Shown here in pieces: positions 1 to 8,642 of a stretch of 54,998 nt of DNA. Numbering within the stretch: the first letter of the stretch is position 1; each line of letters begins with the position of its first letter. The DNA lies in contig JADGAN010000020.1 in assembly GCA_015231955.1 (NCBI GenBank), positions 36,603 through 91,600 of the forward strand. The letters are read 5' to 3'. Source of the stretch: Oligoflexia bacterium (GTDB lineage Bacteria > Bdellovibrionota > Bacteriovoracia > Bacteriovoracales > Bacteriovoracaceae). The notes beneath the pieces are model-generated. The model saw only the letters and a program-made list of their open reading frames with translations, was not told the origin of the DNA and did not search any database. The position numbers and the translations under genes were made by a program.

Positions 1-93
1 GAAATTAGTTTATCAAACTTCACGTTACCGATTCCTTTATCTACTGAAGATGCTTATCCTCTGGATTTTGATATTAGAGTGAAATCTTCTTAA
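1..93 (+). CDS. C-terminal fragment of unknown protein
   Basis: The first 30 codons of the window are open in frame 1 and end with TAA at 91-93; the gene begins outside the window. The last residues read LDFDIRVKSS. No family is recognised from so short a piece. An open frame on the other strand overlaps its last 20 bases, so only one of the two is likely to be real here. Confidence 0.35.
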   Translation, partial: EISLSNFTLPIPLSTEDAYPLDFDIRVKSS

Positions 94-358
94 GATCAAT
101 ATCCCCTAATTCATGCTGAACCAACTTTTCATTAACAGGCTCACATTTAATGGAGGAGAGCTTTAGGCGAAGATCGTAATCTATGTCTCTCGCACTGTTT
201 TTAAACCCCTCAACTCTACCATGCACATTACAGCACTTACCGAGATTTCCTATATGCCTCTCCTCGAGAAATATGGAGATAATATCAACATTGGTTTCAA
301 ACGTAACTCTCGTTTGAGAACGTAAAGTTCTTTTACAACTGAATATTGTTTTGAGGCG
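74..358 (-). pseudogene. Open frame without a start, possible gene remnant
   Basis: The minus strand is open for 94 codons, from just after an in-frame TAG (complement of 359-361) to a TAA at 74-76. It has a protein-like composition (for example TRVTFETNVDIISIFLEE) but no ATG, GTG or TTG near its beginning. It could be the 3' part of a truncated gene or chance. A vague likeness to PilZ-type sequences (spaced Arg residues before a beta strand) is not strong enough to name it. Confidence 0.22.
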
Positions 359-617
359 CTAACCAGCTGTTAAGCTACGCTACAGGGCGGGCCATGCCCG
401 AAATGGCCATTGTGTGTCTGGATTGTCGACCACAACAAAAAATTTGGTGCAGTCAGGAGGATAGGAACGAGAAAAAGGCAATAATCGGCCAAGAAATTTT
501 TGGGAAAAATGATTGGTCGAGGTTTTTTTGGGGACTGGAGTCTCAAAAAGATGGTGCTGGTTTCTTACGGAAGGATTTTGGTTTTTTGGAATTTGTTTTT
601 TTTTCAGAGGGAAAATA
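359..617. other. Chromosomal flank left of the island, no gene seen
   Basis: Open frames here are short, lack ribosome sites and run through the tRNA-derived repeat, so none is called. The stretch originally lay directly downstream of tRNA-Gly, before the island inserted. It holds a small imperfect palindrome around 358-376 (GCTAAC...GTTAAGC) that resembles a decayed tRNA D-arm on the minus strand. Confidence 0.4.
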
Positions 618-678
618 TGGAGCGGGTTATCAGATTTGAACTGACGACCTTCTGCATGGCAAGCAGACGCTCTAGCCA
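618..678. repeat. Left attachment site (61-bp tRNA-Gly 3'-end copy)
   Basis: This 61-bp stretch is identical, base for base, to 19633-19693, the 3' three quarters of the tRNA-Gly gene including its CCA end. Identity begins exactly at the tRNA 3' terminus and stops abruptly after TCTAGCCA, where the copy continues with unrelated sequence. A truncated tRNA 3' end as a direct repeat is the standard footprint of tyrosine-integrase insertion into a tRNA gene. This marks the left end of the island. Confidence 0.95.
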
Positions 679-786
679 TTTCCACTAATTGATCACTCTA
701 TCTTGATTGGTGTGCTTGGTCTGCTTAAATTTTGTGGGGTCTGTTTATCGTCACCTAATATTATACAGGCGGCCTAAAAATTATTA

Positions 787-804
787 AAAAGAGATCTCTT
801 TTTT
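787..804. terminator. Perfect A/T-flanked palindrome, possible bidirectional terminator
   Basis: AAAAAGAGATCTCTTTTT is an 18-bp perfect palindrome followed by more T. It could end transcription in either direction at the left edge of the island. With no loop bases the RNA hairpin would be short, so the function is uncertain. Confidence 0.4.
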
Positions 805-889
805 TATCTTCCTAGCGGAAAAGGATGGAAGATTTTGATAGACTCAACAGAATTGTTAATTAATGACACGGGGCAAATAGTTATGGTGA

Positions 890-1141
890 TTGAGTAAGAA
901 AAATTTACCAACATCAACAGTTACAATGGATCAAGAGATAGTTCCTTGGCTTGCGGCCACAGGAGAACATGCCTATAGTCCAAATAATCCTCCAGATCGT
1001 GATTACTACTTTCAGTACATCTGGATAATACCTGGTGTTTTCAACAATGACGTCAATAAAAGGGCACATCGTTGGTTTGGGGCCAGTTTAAAATATAGAA
1101 GTAGGAGGGTTTATGTTCAAAAATATAATAGAAGGGATTGA
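890..1141 (+). CDS. Small hypothetical protein at island left end
   Basis: An 83-codon frame opens at TTG 890 and overlaps the start of the next gene (1113) by 29 bases in another frame. The product contains aromatic-rich segments (for example RDYYFQYIWIIPGVF) and a basic tail. There is no clear ribosome site, and no family is recognised. It may be a remnant of a gene cut during island rearrangement; the overlap with a well-supported start argues against it being intact. Confidence 0.28.
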   Translation: MSKKNLPTSTVTMDQEIVPWLAATGEHAYSPNNPPDRDYYFQYIWIIPGVFNNDVNKRAHRWFGASLKYRSRRVYVQKYNRRD

Positions 1142-2135
1142 AAAAATCAGCAAACAGCAATCCATACTAGTACCTATTAACGCAGATAATGATGGTTATA
1201 TAGATAAAGAATGCCCTGTTAATGATTGTCTATTTAGCTTCAAAGTTAATGAGACTGATTGGTCCAATCTATTTAAAGATGAAGCTGTCTATTGTCCTCA
1301 GTGCGGCCATGCTGCTCCGTCTAAGTGTTGGTGGACAAGGGAACAAGTTGAAGAAGCAAAAAGACAAGCATTGAATCTTATAAAATCTCAGATCGGAAAT
1401 ATCCTGTTTGAGGGAGCTAGAGAAGCCCAGAATAGGAATCGTACTGGTTTCATAAAATTAAAAATTCAATATTGTGGAACAAATTCACGTTATATAATTA
1501 TGCCTATTAGTGCTCAAGAAGAGATGGAGCAGAAGGTTACATGCGATAAGTGTAATGCTCGATTCTCTGTCGTTGGTATAGCCTTCTTTTGCCCATGTTG
1601 TGGACATAACTCAATAGAAAAAATGTTTGATAATTCCTTAAATAAAGTTACAAATAAGTTAAATTCACTTCAGGCAATTCAGAAGATTCTGCTTGATTCT
1701 GGTCAAAGGGATGCAGCAGCTATTACATGTCAGTCGATTGTTGAAACATCTCTTTCTGACTGTGTCACCGCATTTCAATATTTCTGCGACAAAAAATATA
1801 AAGCTCCAGAGGGAGAAAAAAAAGTTCCTGCAAATTCATTTCAAAGAATTGAGTTTGGTAATACAGCTTGGAAAAAAGTGTTAGGTCAAGGATATGATAA
1901 TTGGTTAGGTGCTGAAGAATATAAAGAGTTAAGAATACTCTTTCAAAAAAGACATCTGCTACAACACTCCAACGGCATAGTTGATGTAAGGTATTTGGAA
2001 AAGAGTGGGGATACAAATAATAATCTAGGACAAAGAATAGTTGTTACTGTCAGTGATGTTGAAAATCTTGCTACAATGATTAAAAAGATAGTGACAAATA
2101 TTCGACAGCTTACTGAAAAAGCAGGCAACACCTAA
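1113..2135 (+). CDS. Zinc-ribbon protein with C-terminal HEPN-like motif
   Basis: This is a 340-residue protein whose ATG is preceded by GTAGGAGGG, a strong ribosome site. The N-terminal half has two zinc-ribbon-like cysteine sets: Cys34, Cys39, Cys61 and Cys64 (CPQCGH), and Cys144, Cys147, Cys160 and Cys163 (CPCCGH). The helical C-terminal half carries RHLLQH at residues 280-285, which fits the R-(N/D/H)-x3-H motif of HEPN ribonucleases, found in many toxin-antitoxin and antiphage systems. A HEPN RNase that senses or binds nucleic acid through zinc ribbons is an inference. The stop overlaps the convergent neighbour by 4 bases. Its place at the edge of a defence island agrees with an antiphage role; no family name can be given with certainty. 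Confidence 0.75.
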   Translation: MFKNIIEGIEKISKQQSILVPINADNDGYIDKECPVNDCLFSFKVNETDWSNLFKDEAVYCPQCGHAAPSKCWWTREQVEEAKRQALNLIKSQIGNILFEGAREAQNRNRTGFIKLKIQYCGTNSRYIIMPISAQEEMEQKVTCDKCNARFSVVGIAFFCPCCGHNSIEKMFDNSLNKVTNKLNSLQAIQKILLDSGQRDAAAITCQSIVETSLSDCVTAFQYFCDKKYKAPEGEKKVPANSFQRIEFGNTAWKKVLGQGYDNWLGAEEYKELRILFQKRHLLQHSNGIVDVRYLEKSGDTNNNLGQRIVVTVSDVENLATMIKKIVTNIRQLTEKAGNT

Positions 2136-3793
2136 GCAATGTTGCCATTAAGAAGTATTTTTCGGATGTTACCTTTGTAGATTGTTTGTACCAGGCAATT
2201 TTCTTCTTCTTTGAATATAATATTGCTTGGTAATTTGTCTAACGCCTGTTCCTTGTTCTGTCGATACAGGGCAAGGAAGTTATCTTTTAGATAATCAAGA
2301 ACCTGTCTTCTGAATTGTGATTCGGGTTTTTCATCCTGCATGTAATATAATCCAAGAGTTGTTATTACTGGCCTGGATATGGCTGGATATAATCCTTCTT
2401 CAAAATTGACTTTCAATTGAGCCATGATCTTTAGTTCAAATCTTTTTCTTATTTCCTTTAGCAGTATGTGATCTTCTTCTCCAATGGGGTAGATAGCGAG
2501 CCATAGCTCTATCAGTGAACTTCTTAACACGAAATCGTGGATACGGGTATAAGACGCTGACTCTAAAAGCTCGTAAGACCATTCTGAAATTTTGTTAATT
2601 ATCGTGCAATCTTTTTTATTATCAATCTTTGAAATGTATTCATGATAAGAATTGTCGTTTGCAAGAGAGGATTCAAGTGTTTTTGTTATTAGTTTTTTGA
2701 TAGTTGCACAGGAAATTTGTAAATAAGAACAAGCTGGTGATGAATAAACTTCATCCTTGGAAATTTTGTCGATGCTATAAATTGCAGATCTTGGAAATTC
2801 TGCAATTGTATTCCCTGGTGCCTGTATGATAAATGAGTGTTCATAAAATCTTTGTTGAGAAAAGTATGAGTCACATATCATTAAAAAACAATCAGCAAAT
2901 GCTTGAAATGTTTCATCATCCATATCCTTGTTCAGCAGAGGGAACCAATGAGACAATGGATATGTTTTCTCTGTGAATTCACAGTTGGAAAAAGTGGAAT
3001 TTAAAAATTCTTTTCTAAGGCCAAGTCCACTGTATGATCTTTCCCTGAATAAAATAGAAGATTTGTTTGCAAGTGCTTGCTTAACAATTTCCCAAACAAA
3101 AGGACGAGTAACCTCTCCTGAGAGATTGCTTCCTGCGATGTCATGAAACAATCTAATAATAAACCCTGGTTCTCTCTGAACAAGAGAAGAGCAAAAAAAT
3201 GGATCTGCTAATACTCTAATAAGATGTATCGCATCTGATGTGGTCTCTTCTATTTTATATTCTATCCCTTCTTCTTTTGCCAAATATTCTTTAAAATTGC
3301 TGTGTTTTTGAAGCCAATCAATAATGTCTGGTACTGCTGGGGTCAGATGCTCAGCAAGTTCAGCGTGATCTTTGGAATCGCCCCTTGCAATAATTCGTGT
3401 AACCGATCCTATAGTTGATTTAGCTGTTCTGGGTGAAAATTTCAGAGGTGAACGATACTTTATGATAACGTAAGTGATAACTCCGATGAGAAGGATGGCT
3501 GCACAGAACTCCCACGCTATCGGATAACCTAATATGGGGATGGCTTCACCTGGTAAAATTGGAAGTATCGATGAAATTATGATTAATAAGACTGCACCAA
3601 TCCAAAATAAATATGAATTTTTTAATGCGTGATAAATTGTTTCTTTTTTTGTTAAGGACAAGAGCTGGGTAAATGTCATCAGCAGTGCTATGGTTGTGAT
3701 GGTATCACCAATTGAGATAATTCTCCATGAAGGTTGATCTGGAAGGTATTTACAATTTCCAAGAAATTCCAGGCCTAGACAATATTCGCTCAT
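2132..3793 (-). CDS. Membrane-anchored protein of unknown function
   Basis: The protein is about 553 residues. ATG 3793 is chosen because GGAG lies six bases upstream; a TTG start at 3799 is also open. Near the N-terminus are about three hydrophobic segments (around residues 28-45, 66-85 and 95-118), then roughly 430 polar, mostly helical residues that would face the cytoplasm. No catalytic motif is recognised. It is convergent with the HEPN-like gene and shares 4 bases at the stops. A large soluble domain behind a membrane anchor is common in abortive-infection effectors, but that role is only suggested by the neighbourhood. Confidence 0.7.
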   Translation of the reverse strand: MSEYCLGLEFLGNCKYLPDQPSWRIISIGDTITTIALLMTFTQLLSLTKKETIYHALKNSYLFWIGAVLLIIISSILPILPGEAIPILGYPIAWEFCAAILLIGVITYVIIKYRSPLKFSPRTAKSTIGSVTRIIARGDSKDHAELAEHLTPAVPDIIDWLQKHSNFKEYLAKEEGIEYKIEETTSDAIHLIRVLADPFFCSSLVQREPGFIIRLFHDIAGSNLSGEVTRPFVWEIVKQALANKSSILFRERSYSGLGLRKEFLNSTFSNCEFTEKTYPLSHWFPLLNKDMDDETFQAFADCFLMICDSYFSQQRFYEHSFIIQAPGNTIAEFPRSAIYSIDKISKDEVYSSPACSYLQISCATIKKLITKTLESSLANDNSYHEYISKIDNKKDCTIINKISEWSYELLESASYTRIHDFVLRSSLIELWLAIYPIGEEDHILLKEIRKRFELKIMAQLKVNFEEGLYPAISRPVITTLGLYYMQDEKPESQFRRQVLDYLKDNFLALYRQNKEQALDKLPSNIIFKEEENCLVQTIYKGNIRKILLNGNIA

Positions 3794-3939
3794 TTTCAAC
3801 TCCAGATGTGGTATCCACTTCCACTTTCTGTCTTAATGATATTTTTTTCTAAGTTAGTTTTTGAAGTTTATCCCAGGCCCATTTTTACATCTACTTGCTA
3901 AAACACTCGACATGTAAAAACGCAGTAATCTAATAAGTG

Positions 3940-3968
3940 TTGACACGATGTTAGTGCAATAATATGAT
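3940..3968 (+). promoter_or_regulatory. Sigma-70 promoter of the type I R-M operon
   Basis: TTGACA at 3940-3945 is a perfect -35 box, followed by a 17-bp spacer and TATGAT at 3963-3968 (5 of 6 matches to TATAAT). Transcription would start near 3975, giving an untranslated leader of about 11 bases carrying the GCAAGAGG ribosome site of the first gene. It is the only strong promoter seen before the tightly packed genes to 13592. Confidence 0.8.
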
Positions 3969-3985
3969 AATTGCAAGAGGATTTA

Positions 3986-4567
3986 ATGATTACTAAACTC
4001 GGCAACCTTGTAGAAATTCATGCAGGTCAGTCAATTCGGAATAAAATTGATAATATCGCCAATGGCGATTACTTTATTATTCAAATTAAGGATATTGATC
4101 GTCATATAGGGGTCAACCTGCCATCACTATATAAAACTAACATGAAGGGCAAAGGAACCCCAAAGCTGGTTAAAAAAGGCGATCTCCTCTTTGTCCCTAA
4201 GGTTTTCAGAGAGTCTCTCCCTTACAGTGTAGTGGTAAACCTCGACCTACCTAACTTGATTGTAGCACCAACATTCTATACACTGTCTGTGAAGCCGTCG
4301 CTTATCAGGACGGAATACCTTAACTGGTTCATTAACTCTGGTGCTCACGGTGGAAAGTTCTTCAAAAAAAATGCTATGGGGAGTTCTATTCTTAATATAC
4401 CCAAAACTGTTCTAACTGAGATGGAAATCATAGTGCCGCCCCTACCTGTACAGGATAATTTTATCAAGCTCATGGCTGCTACAAAAAAAGAAAAAGAAAT
4501 CATGGATAACCTCTGTCAAAAGCGAATCGCTTTCATAGATGAGGCCATAAACCAATATTTAAATTGA
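3986..4567 (+). CDS. Single-TRD HsdS-like specificity subunit
   Basis: The protein is 193 residues from ATG 3986, chosen because CAAGAGG lies just upstream; a TTG at 3971 would place the ribosome site inside the gene. It resembles one half of a type I restriction specificity subunit: one target recognition domain, then the conserved stretch IVPPLPVQDNFIKLM (normally PLPEQQKIA) and a C-terminal helix that would form the dimer spacer. Known half-HsdS proteins dimerise to recognise symmetric sites. It is first in the operon, directly before hsdM, while a full-length HsdS follows at 7395. It may give an alternative specificity or act as a modulator. Confidence 0.85.
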   Translation: MITKLGNLVEIHAGQSIRNKIDNIANGDYFIIQIKDIDRHIGVNLPSLYKTNMKGKGTPKLVKKGDLLFVPKVFRESLPYSVVVNLDLPNLIVAPTFYTLSVKPSLIRTEYLNWFINSGAHGGKFFKKNAMGSSILNIPKTVLTEMEIIVPPLPVQDNFIKLMAATKKEKEIMDNLCQKRIAFIDEAINQYLN

Positions 4568-4579
4568 GGAGAAAAACAT

Positions 4580-6085
4580 ATGTCCGAAAAAGTATCACAA
4601 GATGAAATTAATGGAATCCTCTGGAAGGCCTGCGATACTTTTAGAGGGATTTTAAATTCTGCAAGTTATATGAACTACATTCTTCCCATGCTTTTCTTGA
4701 AGTACATCTCTGATGCGTGGGAAGAAAAATATGAAGAGTATGAAAAAGAGTACAAAGGAGATAAGGAGCGTATCAATCGCCGTATTCAAAAAGAAAGATT
4801 TATTCTCCCTAATAAATGCCACTTCCGTGATCTCTATAAACAGAGAGATGAGTCCAATATCGGTGAGATTATTAATATCGCCATGGAAAAAATCGAAGAT
4901 GCCAACAAAGAAAAACTGAGTGGTGTCTTTAGAAATATAGATTTCAACTCTGAGTCCATGCTTGGTCAGACTAAAGATCGAAATGCCAGACTAAAAAATC
5001 TTCTTGGTGATTTTAATGATTCTAAGTTAAATCTACGCCCAAGCAGAATAGGAAAACTTGATATTATCGGCAATGCTTATGAATATCTGATTGGGAAATT
5101 TGCCGCTAGTGGAGGCCAGAAAGCAGGAGAGTTTTACACTCCAGCAGAGATTTCTGAACTTATCGCTGAACTAGTTGCTCCTAAAAAAGGTGATCGTATT
5201 TGCGACCCTGCATGTGGGTCTGGTTCTCTTCTTATCAAATGTGCCAACCAACTTCTTGGAAAAGGGGTTAATGATTTTTACCTCTATGGGCAAGAAGTAA
5301 ATGGGCAAACCTTCGCCCTAGCAAAAATGAATATGTTCCTCCATGGAGTCGATAATGCTCGCATAGAATGGGGGGACACGATTAGAAATCCCAAACTTAC
5401 AGAGAAAAAGACCACCATGAAGTTTGAGGTAGTGGTTGCTAATCCTCCCTTCTCTCTCGATAAATGGGGTTATGAGGATGCTTCTGCTGATCCCTATAAT
5501 CGGTTTCACAGAGGACTTCCTCCAAAAACCAAAGGTGATTTTGCCTTTATTACTCACATGATTGAAACTATCACAGAGGACTCAGGTCGTGTAGGTGTTG
5601 TCGTTCCTCATGGTGTTCTTTTCAGAGGAGCGGCCGAAGGAAAAATTAGACAACAACTCATTGAAGAAAACCTTTTGGATGCAGTGATTGGACTTCCTGC
5701 AAATCTCTTCTTTGGGACAGGTATCCCTGCCGCAATTCTAATCTTCAAGAAGAAAAAGAAAGATGACTCTGTCTTTTTCATCGATGCCAGTCGAGAATTT
5801 CTAGATGGTAAAAATCAAAATTATCTCAGAGAACAAGATCTAAAAAAGATTGTTACAACCTACAAGAAGAGAGAGGACGTCGATAAATACGCCAAAAAAG
5901 CGACACTCAAAGAGATTCAGGAAAACGATTTCAACCTCAATATCCCTCGCTATGTAGACACCTTTGAAGAAGAGGCAGAAATTGATATTAAGGCCGTGCA
6001 GAAGGAAATTAATAAACTAGAAGCTGAACTTGTTACTGTTCAAGGGGAAATGAAAAAGTATCTAAAGGAGCTTGGATATGAATAA
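4580..6085 (+). CDS. hsdM: Type I restriction-modification DNA methyltransferase HsdM
   Basis: This 501-residue protein has the HsdM layout: an N-terminal helical domain (FRGILNSASYMNYILPMLF), the SAM-binding motif DPACGSGSLL near residue 210, and the adenine-N6 catalytic motif NPPF near residue 289. It would methylate adenine in the target set by HsdS, using S-adenosylmethionine. GAGGAG lies seven bases before ATG 4580. The stop overlaps the next start by eight bases, so translation is probably coupled. Confidence 0.96.
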   Translation: MSEKVSQDEINGILWKACDTFRGILNSASYMNYILPMLFLKYISDAWEEKYEEYEKEYKGDKERINRRIQKERFILPNKCHFRDLYKQRDESNIGEIINIAMEKIEDANKEKLSGVFRNIDFNSESMLGQTKDRNARLKNLLGDFNDSKLNLRPSRIGKLDIIGNAYEYLIGKFAASGGQKAGEFYTPAEISELIAELVAPKKGDRICDPACGSGSLLIKCANQLLGKGVNDFYLYGQEVNGQTFALAKMNMFLHGVDNARIEWGDTIRNPKLTEKKTTMKFEVVVANPPFSLDKWGYEDASADPYNRFHRGLPPKTKGDFAFITHMIETITEDSGRVGVVVPHGVLFRGAAEGKIRQQLIEENLLDAVIGLPANLFFGTGIPAAILIFKKKKKDDSVFFIDASREFLDGKNQNYLREQDLKKIVTTYKKREDVDKYAKKATLKEIQENDFNLNIPRYVDTFEEEAEIDIKAVQKEINKLEAELVTVQGEMKKYLKELGYE

Positions 6086-7268
6086 AAAGAAACCGACAAC
6101 TATAAAAAAATCTAAAGCTCTAACTGTTTCACCCAAACGCTCATCAGTGCTCTTTGAGCGGGTTGTGGAGATACTAGAGTCTGCTCGCAGTAGTGTAGTT
6201 CGAGCCGTGAATAACAATATGGTTATTGCCTACTGGCTTATAGGCAGAGAAATTGTTCAAGCTCTTCAGCAAGGAGAAGAGCGTGCCGAATATGGTAAAA
6301 AAGTTATTGAAGAACTTTCGACTAAATTAACAAAGAAATATGGCAAAGGGTTCTCTACAAGCAACTTATGGTATTTCAGACAATTCTATCAAGTCTACTC
6401 AGACCGTAAACCAGAAATTCTCCACAGGCCTTGTGGAGAATTAAAAGACAATAAAAAACTCCACAAGGGCCGTGGAGTTTTGGATAGTATGCTTCAATCT
6501 GTAACTAAGAAATCTGCTCCTAAAGGATTTTCTTCCTTGCTGAGCTGGTCACATTATAGAGCACTCTCTAAAGTTGAACATAAAAATGAGCGACTATTTT
6601 ATGAGATTGAAACTGAAAAAGAACTTTGGAGTGTCCCTCAGCTTGAAAGACAAATAAATTCCTTTCTTTTTGCACGCCTCTTAAAAAGTAAAAATAAAAA
6701 TGGAGCAATGAAACTCGCCAATGAAGGCAATGTCGTTAAAACTCCAATAGACACGATAAAAGAACCCTATGTTTTAGATTTTCTAGGATTAAAAGATGCT
6801 GAAAAGTTTCACGAATCAGAGTTAGAGTCGGCCATAATCACTCACCTTCAAGATTTCTTGCTGGAGCTTGGGAAAGGCTTTGCTTTCGTCGCTCGTCAAA
6901 AAAGGATGGAATTTGGCGATGAATATTTTTATGTCGATCTAGTTTTTTATAACTGTATTCTGAAATGTTACCTCCTCATTGATCTAAAGATGGGAAAATT
7001 AACTCATCAAGATGTTGGTCAGATAGATAGTTATGTTCGCATGTTTGATGATTTAAATGTTGCCTCTGGCGATAATCCAACTATAGGTCTCATCCTGTGC
7101 TCAGAAAAGAATGAAGTAGTAGTAAAGTATTCAGTCTTGAAAGAGGGTAAGCAAATTTTTGCTTCAAAATATATGCTTTATCTTCCAACCGAAGAAGAAC
7201 TTAAGAAAGAAATTAAGAGAGAGAAAAAAATCATTAGCAATGAAAAATCAAGGAAAGAAAGACAGTGA
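6078..7268 (+). CDS. DUF1016/YhcG-family PD-(D/E)XK nuclease protein
   Basis: The protein is about 396 residues; ATG 6078 is preferred over TTG 6072 because AAGGAG lies eight bases before it. The N-terminal DUF1016 region (YWLIGREIVQ; YGKGFSTSNLWYFRQFY) is followed by a variable linker, then the C-terminal nuclease-like domain with SWSHYRAL, FVARQKRMEFGDEYFYVDLV and LIDLKMGKL, the D...D-x-K pattern of this PD-(D/E)XK family. Members often travel with type I systems and are regarded as accessory nucleases. The linker contains two related palindromes (6416-6481) that stay in frame. Confidence 0.88.
   Translation: MNKKKPTTIKKSKALTVSPKRSSVLFERVVEILESARSSVVRAVNNNMVIAYWLIGREIVQALQQGEERAEYGKKVIEELSTKLTKKYGKGFSTSNLWYFRQFYQVYSDRKPEILHRPCGELKDNKKLHKGRGVLDSMLQSVTKKSAPKGFSSLLSWSHYRALSKVEHKNERLFYEIETEKELWSVPQLERQINSFLFARLLKSKNKNGAMKLANEGNVVKTPIDTIKEPYVLDFLGLKDAEKFHESELESAIITHLQDFLLELGKGFAFVARQKRMEFGDEYFYVDLVFYNCILKCYLLIDLKMGKLTHQDVGQIDSYVRMFDDLNVASGDNPTIGLILCSEKNEVVVKYSVLKEGKQIFASKYMLYLPTEEELKKEIKREKKIISNEKSRKERQ
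6416..6481. repeat. Two related palindromes inside the DUF1016 gene linker
   Basis: The first hairpin has 11-bp perfect arms (AATTCTCCACA at 6416-6426, TGTGGAGAATT at 6432-6442) and a 5-base loop. The second has 10-bp perfect arms (AAAACTCCAC at 6455-6464, GTGGAGTTTT at 6472-6481) and a 7-base loop. Both share the core CTCCAC/GTGGAG. They lie in frame between the two domains, encoding roughly EILHRPCGELKDNKKLHKGR, where the family varies in length. They look like a small palindromic element that spread within a coding sequence. Confidence 0.85.
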
Positions 7269-7394
7269 ATATATTAATTTTTATAACTAAAATTACTTTT
7301 AATAAGATCATGGATATAAAAGAAAACAATATCATTGGAAATGATATATTTAAATTGGTTGTGTGGTTCATAGTTAAATTGCAAAGGTGTGTTT

Positions 7395-8642
7395 ATGTTG
7401 CCTGATAGATGGAAAAAACAACCAATAGGGGAAGTGTGTAGATCTATCGTTCCAGGTAGAAACAAACCTAAAGTTTTTAATGGTGATATTCCTTGGATAA
7501 CTACTCCAGAAATAACAGGAAAATATATCCCCTCTAAAGATCAAGTAAATTATGTTTCCATAGAGGAATTAAAAAGAAGTGGAGGGAAGATAATTCCTGA
7601 AAATTCTGTAGTTATTTCTTGTGTGGGTAATTTAGGACTAGTCGCAATCGCAACAAGAGAAGTTGTTATAAACCAACAACTACATGCTTTTGTATGCCCA
7701 CCTTCTTTAGATCATGAATATCTTGCTCATTTTCTTTCTTCTCAAAAGCAATACATGGAAAGCATTGCATCTCAGACAACAATTCCATATTTGAATAAAA
7801 GCAACTGTGAAAGTATTCCTATTATTCTTCCTCCTCTACCTGAACAACAAAAAATCGCCAAGATTCTTTCGACATGGGATGAGGCAATTGAGAAGATAGA
7901 GAAGTTGATTAAAGGTAAGAAAAAGATGAAGATGAATCTCTCGAATTTGCTTTTATTTGGGAAGTTGAGATTTAGAGAGTTTAGAACGTCCGCTTCTTCT
8001 TCAAATAAGGAAAGACAGTTACCTAATGATTGGAGTGAGATACCATTGGGGGATTGTATAGTTTTGCTTAAGAGTGGCCTCTCCAGAAAATTATCAAATA
8101 CAGATGTCGGACTGCCTGTAATTAGGGCAAATAACGTTGGAGATAAATATACCAAATTTGATGATGTTAAATATTGGTATAACGATGACCCGCAGGGGGC
8201 AAACACAAAACAATACATCCTGGATGAAGGCGACTTGCTCATTAACTTCATAAATAGTGATGCTGGAATGGGTAAGGTCTGTTTATATAAAAACTACTTA
8301 AATCGGGACTGTATTTACACAACTAATATTTTGAGAATGAAAACAAACAAAAAATTATCATCAGAGTATTTTTTTCATCTCTCTAAGACTGCTACCTACG
8401 TCGATAAAATAAAAAAAATAACAAAACCAGCAGTGAATCAATCAAGCTTTACCACAGTAGATTTCAAGGCACTGAGGTTTTTGTTACCATCGTTCCCTGA
8501 ACAGCAAAAAATTTCTAAACTATTATCGCAATATGACCAAGAAATATCTTCTCTCGAAGAAATTAGGGGAAAGTTAGTAATTCAAAAACAAGGCTTAATG
8601 CAAGTTCTTCTTACTGGTAAAAAAAGAGTAAAAACATCATGA
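7395..8642 (+). CDS. hsdS: Type I restriction-modification specificity subunit HsdS
   Basis: About 415 residues; ATG 7395 has AAAGG upstream, with GTG 7389 as an alternative. Two target recognition domains are each followed by the conserved element: PPLPEQQKIAKILSTWDEAI near residue 150 and LPSFPEQQKISKLLSQYDQE near residue 370. These form the coiled spacers that hold two HsdM subunits and measure the gap in the split DNA target. A 126-bp AT-rich gap separates it from the DUF1016 gene, and its stop overlaps the next start by 4 bases. Confidence 0.95.
   Translation: MLPDRWKKQPIGEVCRSIVPGRNKPKVFNGDIPWITTPEITGKYIPSKDQVNYVSIEELKRSGGKIIPENSVVISCVGNLGLVAIATREVVINQQLHAFVCPPSLDHEYLAHFLSSQKQYMESIASQTTIPYLNKSNCESIPIILPPLPEQQKIAKILSTWDEAIEKIEKLIKGKKKMKMNLSNLLLFGKLRFREFRTSASSSNKERQLPNDWSEIPLGDCIVLLKSGLSRKLSNTDVGLPVIRANNVGDKYTKFDDVKYWYNDDPQGANTKQYILDEGDLLINFINSDAGMGKVCLYKNYLNRDCIYTTNILRMKTNKKLSSEYFFHLSKTATYVDKIKKITKPAVNQSSFTTVDFKALRFLLPSFPEQQKISKLLSQYDQEISSLEEIRGKLVIQKQGLMQVLLTGKKRVKTS

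Noticed and set aside
355-400. Possible integron attC or second tRNA fragment
   Set aside because: Core-like words GCTAAC and GTTAAGC are adjacent and in the wrong order and spacing for attC; the D-arm likeness covers only about 20 bases and has no anticodon arm.
380-685. 101-codon minus-strand frame at the left att site
   Set aside because: It runs through the tRNA-derived repeat, has no ribosome site and no protein-like pattern.
7772-8251. 159-codon minus-strand frame inside hsdS
   Set aside because: Antisense to conserved HsdS motifs; no start signal.
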